From: an uncultured Alistipes sp.
GTDB lineage: Bacteria > Bacteroidota > Bacteroidia > Bacteroidales > Rikenellaceae
Direction: 5' to 3'
Assembly: GCA_934754975.1 (NCBI GenBank)
Contig: CAKVKI010000084.1
Span: 1 to 10,009 of the forward strand
Length of the DNA stretch: 10,009 nucleotides
Shown piece after piece: positions 6,425 to 10,009 of this stretch. The notes below the pieces were generated by a model that was not told where the DNA came from, did no database searches, and worked only from the letters and a program-made list of their open reading frames with translations. The translations under genes and the position numbers were made by a program. The stretch's first letter is position 1. The number at the start of each line of letters is the position of its first letter.

Positions 6425-6447
6425 CCCGAATAATTTTCTTGACGCCC

Positions 6448-7944
6448 ATGACACGAATACATTATCGATTGCCGGCGCTGCTCTGCGGTTCGCTCGCGGC
6501 AACCGGCGCAACTGCCGCCGACGGCAAAAACAAGGATGCTGATCCGAAACGCCCGAATATCCTGGTGCTGATCGCCGACGACATTTCACGCGACGATTTC
6601 GGATGTTACGGGCATCCGGTTATCCGTACGCCCAACATCGACTCCCTCGCGGCCTCCGGGGTGCGGTTTACCAACGCGATCCTGACGACCAGTTCGAGCA
6701 GTCCGAGCCGCGCGAGCATCCTTACGGGCCGTTATCCCCATAACACGGGGGCCTGCGAACTCCATTCGCCGATCGGTGCGGAGCAGGTTACGGTCGCCGG
6801 GGTGCTGAAAGAGGCCGGGTATTATACGGCGCAGGCCGGGAAGTGGCATTTCGGCGATTCGTCGGCGAAACCTGCGGGGCCGGTACTGCATGATTTCGAC
6901 CGTACGGGAGGCGGCTCCAACGACGGGGGCGGTCCCAGCGGCGCCGAACGCTGGGTGGAATACCTGCGCGAACGACCTGCCGACCGGCCTTTTTTTATGT
7001 GGTTCGCATCTCACGATGCCCACCGCGGCTGGGATGACGACTGTTCGCTGGAACGTTACAGCCCCGAAAACGTCGTCTTACCGCGCTTTTTTGTCGATGA
7101 TCACCCTTCCCGGGAGGATTTTGCCTGCTATTATTACGAAGTGTCGCGCTTCGACCATTTCGTCGGCGAGGTCGTCGCCGAACTCCGGCGTCAGGGCGTT
7201 TTCGACGACACGTTCATCGTCGTCATGGCTGACAACGGCCGTCCCTTCGCCCGTGCCAAGACGCGGCTTCTCCCCGATGGCATTCATACGCCTTTTATCG
7301 TCCGTTATCCTGCCGGAATGCGTGCGAAAGCGGAGGTTTGCAACAGCTTGGTGAGCGTTGTCGATCTCGCTCCGACGCTTACCGACGTTGCGGGTGTCGC
7401 AACGCCCCGCACATTCCAGGGACGCAGTTTCGTCTCCCTGCTCGCTCATCCCGGCCGTAAGTTTCGTACATATGCTTTCGCCGAACACAACTGGCACGAT
7501 TTCGAAGCCTGCGAACGGATGGTCTGTACGGAACGCTACCTGCTGATCGAAAATGCCCGCCCGTGGTTGAGTGCAGTGGGGGCGACGGACGTTGTGAACA
7601 GCGCTTCGGGGCGTTCGCTGTTCAAGGCCCATGCCGCAGGCCGGCTGGATTCGCTTCAGGCCGACATATTCATTACGCCGCGCCCTTCGGTCGAGCTGTA
7701 CGACTATCGCGCCGATCCGGAACAGCTGGAGAATCTCGCCGCCGGGAAATCCGCCGTAACGGCGGAACTGCTTGCCGTACTGCGGAAATGGCAGGCGGAA
7801 ACGGGCGACACGACGCCCGATAGCTTAACCCCCGACTGGCGTTCGCGGGAAACATCCGAAAAACTTCCTGCATTCGGGGAACGCCGCGAAATGCCGGGAA
7901 AGGATGCCGGCGCCGCCCTTATTACCGCTCCCGGACCATTTTAG
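6448..7944 (+). CDS. Secreted Ser-type sulfatase, heparan N-sulfatase-like (S1_8-like)
   Basis: This 498-residue hydrolase removes sulfate groups using a formylglycine made from serine. A signal peptide (about 1-22, LPALLCGSLAATGATAA) points to export; Cys13 does not sit in a good lipobox. Active-site parts are visible: ADD (43-45, Ca2+ ligands), S84-x-P-S-R88 followed by ILTGR (Ser84 would become formylglycine through a radical-SAM maturase), GKWHFG (131-136), H189 in ASHDAH, ADNGRPF (261-267) and K271. The ADNGRPF...K-T-R arrangement and the late FAEHNWHDFEACERMV segment resemble heparan N-sulfatase-like bacterial sulfatases; the real substrate is unproven. The next upstream in-frame ATG (6367) lies before the -7 box, so 6448 is preferred, and it also places the signal peptide at the terminus. 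No SusC/SusD, glycosidase or maturase is nearby. It ends 24 bases from the convergent tolC-like gene. Confidence 0.9.
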   Translation: MTRIHYRLPALLCGSLAATGATAADGKNKDADPKRPNILVLIADDISRDDFGCYGHPVIRTPNIDSLAASGVRFTNAILTTSSSSPSRASILTGRYPHNTGACELHSPIGAEQVTVAGVLKEAGYYTAQAGKWHFGDSSAKPAGPVLHDFDRTGGGSNDGGGPSGAERWVEYLRERPADRPFFMWFASHDAHRGWDDDCSLERYSPENVVLPRFFVDDHPSREDFACYYYEVSRFDHFVGEVVAELRRQGVFDDTFIVVMADNGRPFARAKTRLLPDGIHTPFIVRYPAGMRAKAEVCNSLVSVVDLAPTLTDVAGVATPRTFQGRSFVSLLAHPGRKFRTYAFAEHNWHDFEACERMVCTERYLLIENARPWLSAVGATDVVNSASGRSLFKAHAAGRLDSLQADIFITPRPSVELYDYRADPEQLENLAAGKSAVTAELLAVLRKWQAETGDTTPDSLTPDWRSRETSEKLPAFGERREMPGKDAGAALITAPGPF

Positions 7945-7968
7945 CGGCTCGTTGCCGGGGTGCGCGTC
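7945..7968. other. 24-base convergent gap with a small stem-loop
   Basis: The sulfatase and the tolC-like gene end tail to tail with only 24 bases between stops. CGGC (7945-7948) and GCCG (7954-7957) form a 4-bp stem around TCGTT. There is no T-run on either strand, so the two transcripts probably overlap at their 3' ends or terminate by another route. Confidence 0.3.
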
Positions 7969-9333
7969 TCACCACCCGCCGCCCAGGGCCTTGCAGAGAT
8001 TGACATAGTTGATGTACTGCTGCGCCACCAGATTGACGAACTCCATCTGCGACTGGTAGAGACTGCGCTGGGCGTCGATCACGTCGAGGTAGTCCGACAG
8101 GCCGCTGCGGTAGAGCGCCTGCGTCATCGCGGCGATGCGGTCGTTGGAGATGACCAGCTCGCCGTAGCGTTCGGTCTGAGTGCGGTAGGTGGTGATGGCC
8201 ACCAACGCCTGCTCGACGTCGGAAAAGGCCGTCAGCACGGTCTGCTCATAGGTCAGCGCCGACTGCGTGTAACGTTCCATGGCGGCCTGTTCCGCGCGGC
8301 GCAGTCTGCCGAAGTTGAAGACGGGGAGCGTCAGCGAGCCCAGCGCATCCCAGGCCCAGGGGTTTGCCGAAGTTAAACCTTTGATTGAACTGGATGCAAC
8401 TCCTCCTTTGGCTGTCAGTGCGATAGATGGAAACCGATTGCCGCGTGCGATGCCTACATCGGCAGCCGCGGCAAGCATGTTATAATGCGCTTCCATGATG
8501 TCGGGCCGCCGTTCGAGCAGTTCCGACGGCAGCCCGACGGGAATGTCCGCCGGACGGTAATCGGTCAGCAGGCGCAGTCCCGCGCCGGTGTTGTCCGGTT
8601 GCCGGGGCGTTTCGCCCAGCAGGATGTCGAGCGACAGCCGTGTCTGCGCTACGGCCCGCCGGTACTGCGGAATGTCCGCTTCGGCGGTATAAACCAGACT
8701 CCGTGCCTGCTCCAGCGCTACGCCGTCCGACATGCCGTGGCGGAACATCGAGTCGATCAGGGCCGCCGATTCGCGCCGCAGGGCGCAGCTCTGCCGGGCG
8801 ATCGCCAGATCGCGTTCGTATTCGAGCAGGGTGAAATAGGTCGTGGCGACTTCGGCCGCCAGCGACAGCCGTACGCCCCGCAGCGCCCACTCCGACGAGG
8901 CGATCTGGGCTTTTGCGGCGCGTTTGGCGTTGCGCAGCTGCCCGAAGAGCGCTACCTCCCACGAGAGCGACGGCTCGACGGCGTACGACTGCACGATCTT
9001 GGTTTGGGGCGTATATTCGCCTTCGGCCGTAACGCCCAACCCGACCTGCGGCAGGTACTGCGCCCGCACGCTCTTGAGGTTCAGCCGCGCTTCCTCCACG
9101 CGCGAGGCCGCTACGGCCACGTCGCGGTTGTTGTCCAGCGCCCGTGTGACAAGGTTGTTGAGTACCGTGTCGCCGAACAGCGTCCACCAATCGGAGCCGA
9201 AGCGGGTCGTATCCTCCGAAAATCCCTGCCCGTAAAGGTAGTTGTCAGGCACGGCGACCTGCGGAGGGTAGAAGCGCGGCGTACAGGCCGACGCAAATGC
9301 GGTAAGTATAATTATAAGGTATCCGGCTTTCAT
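7969..9333 (-). CDS. TolC/NodT-family outer-membrane efflux lipoprotein
   Basis: This 454-residue protein is the outer-membrane channel of a tripartite RND efflux pump. The signal peptide ends in a good lipobox, ASA-C17, followed by TPRFYPPQV, so the mature protein should be lipidated as in OprM and CmeC. Two homologous OEP repeats are evident: the first ends in a long helical region around 130-230 (WEVALFGQLRNAKRAAKAQI), the second begins at GLPSELLERRPDIMEAHYN and includes RGNRFPSIALTAKGG and LTLPVFNFGRLRRAEQAA. The C-terminus NLCKALGGGW is typical of the family. The start codon overlaps the stop of the pump gene (ATGA, 9330-9333), and AGGAA (9339-9343) gives an unusually good ribosome-binding site 5 bases before ATG. 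Substrates cannot be predicted. The protein is full length and intact. Confidence 0.94.
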   Translation of the reverse strand: MKAGYLIIILTAFASACTPRFYPPQVAVPDNYLYGQGFSEDTTRFGSDWWTLFGDTVLNNLVTRALDNNRDVAVAASRVEEARLNLKSVRAQYLPQVGLGVTAEGEYTPQTKIVQSYAVEPSLSWEVALFGQLRNAKRAAKAQIASSEWALRGVRLSLAAEVATTYFTLLEYERDLAIARQSCALRRESAALIDSMFRHGMSDGVALEQARSLVYTAEADIPQYRRAVAQTRLSLDILLGETPRQPDNTGAGLRLLTDYRPADIPVGLPSELLERRPDIMEAHYNMLAAAADVGIARGNRFPSIALTAKGGVASSSIKGLTSANPWAWDALGSLTLPVFNFGRLRRAEQAAMERYTQSALTYEQTVLTAFSDVEQALVAITTYRTQTERYGELVISNDRIAAMTQALYRSGLSDYLDVIDAQRSLYQSQMEFVNLVAQQYINYVNLCKALGGGW

Positions 9334-10009
9334 GACTGTTCCTGTTTTTTGCGTTCGCGGCGGCGTTCGAAACCGCCGATGCGTCCCACGAAATAGTAGA
9401 GCGCAGGGTAGACGAAGATGCCCAGCAGGGTGGCGAACAGCATGCCGCCCACGAGCGCGACGCCCATGATGTTGCGCGCCGTAGCGTATACGCCGCTGGC
9501 GAAGATCAGCGGCATGACGCCGAGGATGAAGGCGAAGGCAGTCATGATGATCGGCCGCACGCGCAGTTTGGCTGCCCCGATCGTGGCGTCCATCAGCGAC
9601 ATGCCCTGCTCGTTGAAGAGCCTGTCGGCGTACTCCACGACCAGAATGGCGTTTTTGGCCGCCAGTCCGATCAGCATCACCAGCGAAATCTGCATGTAGA
9701 TGTCATTGACGTAGAAGGCACTGAGCAGGTGCGAACCGCCGATAAAAAGTACGGCGCCCAGCACCGCCACGGGAACGCTCATCAGGATCGCCAGCGGCAG
9801 TCCCCACGATTCGTACAGGGCCGCCAGCGCGAGGAACACGAAGACCAGCGCCAGCAGGTAGACCAGTCCTCCGGTTTTCGAAGCGTTGGCTTCCTGATAA
9901 GAGGTGCCGCTCCATGCCGTGCCGACGTCGTCGGGCAGTACCTGCGCGGCCGTGCGGGTGATGTCCTGCATGACGGTTGTCGTCGAGGTGCGGTCCGCCG
10001 GTGTGACCG
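9330..10009 (-). CDS. RND efflux pump inner-membrane subunit (AcrB/HAE1-like), C-terminal part
   Basis: The last 225 residues of an AcrB/MexB-type proton-driven pump are present, and the gene continues past the right edge. The end of the periplasmic docking/porter region (LPDDVGTAWSGTSYQE) leads into the final membrane bundle: VYLLALVFVFLALAALYESW, then the hallmark IGLAAKNAILVVEYA, the cytoplasmic link KLRVRPIIMTAFAFILGVMPL, and the last helix VALVGGMLFATLLGIFVYPALYYFV. A basic tail (GGFERRRERKKQEQS) follows. The match to the end of AcrB is close in order and spacing. The Asp residues of the proton relay lie outside the window. The TGA stop (9330-9332) overlaps the ATG of the outer-membrane channel gene, so the two are one operon; the periplasmic adaptor gene, usually upstream of the pump, would be further right. 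Confidence 0.95.
   Translation of the reverse strand, partial: VTPADRTSTTTVMQDITRTAAQVLPDDVGTAWSGTSYQEANASKTGGLVYLLALVFVFLALAALYESWGLPLAILMSVPVAVLGAVLFIGGSHLLSAFYVNDIYMQISLVMLIGLAAKNAILVVEYADRLFNEQGMSLMDATIGAAKLRVRPIIMTAFAFILGVMPLIFASGVYATARNIMGVALVGGMLFATLLGIFVYPALYYFVGRIGGFERRRERKKQEQS

Noticed and set aside
6367..6447. A 27-residue N-terminal extension of the sulfatase from an ATG at 6367
   Set aside because: The -7 box at 6417-6424 lies inside it, and it would bury the signal peptide. The ATG at 6448 fits promoter, leader and signal sequence.
8485..9396. Plus-strand open frame of about 300 codons opposite the TolC-like gene
   Set aside because: It is a complement shadow of a well-supported gene, with no recognisable domain and no promoter or ribosome-binding site of its own.
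1..10009. CRISPR array, tRNA, insertion sequence, prophage or defence genes
   Set aside because: No regularly spaced repeats, cloverleaf patterns, transposase or integrase motifs, or terminal inverted repeats were seen. Gene content and codon style are uniform across the window.

Overview
The window looks like a piece of a G+C-rich Bacteroidales chromosome; an Alistipes-like (Rikenellaceae) genome is my best guess. The basis is Bacteroidota-type -7 boxes (TAnnTTTG) ahead of five genes, mostly weak Shine-Dalgarno sequences, a FeoA-FeoB fusion followed by a tiny Cys-rich protein, a serine-type sulfatase, and a high G+C content. The genus is an inference from style, not from a marker gene.

Layout, left to right. 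(1) 1-219, minus: N-terminal end of a PLP-dependent class I/II aminotransferase cut by the window edge. (2) 408-2072, minus: a complete YidE/AspT-type membrane transporter with two central RCK_C (TrkA-C) domains, under its own promoter. (3) 2270-3353, minus: an overlapping lrgA-lrgB pair, a two-component membrane system of the holin-like/murein hydrolase regulator family, with a promoter upstream and hairpins downstream. (4) 3446-6278, minus: a ferrous iron uptake operon consisting of a FeoA-FeoB fusion and a 52-residue FeoB-associated Cys-rich membrane protein. (5) 6448-7944, plus: a secreted sulfatase of the heparan N-sulfatase-like (S1_8-like) type, the only plus-strand gene, divergent from feoB. 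(6) 7969-10009, minus: an RND efflux operon, with the 3' end of the inner-membrane pump and a complete TolC/NodT-type outer-membrane lipoprotein joined by an ATGA overlap; the periplasmic adaptor is presumably beyond the right edge.

The region is mostly housekeeping and transport functions packed closely, with no tRNA, rRNA, CRISPR array, insertion sequence or phage gene that I can support. No gap reaches 300 bases. The most unusual item is the FeoB protein. It has a His/Cys-rich linker between FeoA and the G domain, and a roughly 100-residue loop after the second gate motif that carries an IIGGADGPTAIYIA segment resembling the conserved signature of Na+-translocating decarboxylase beta subunits. 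I see no wholly new multi-gene system here.
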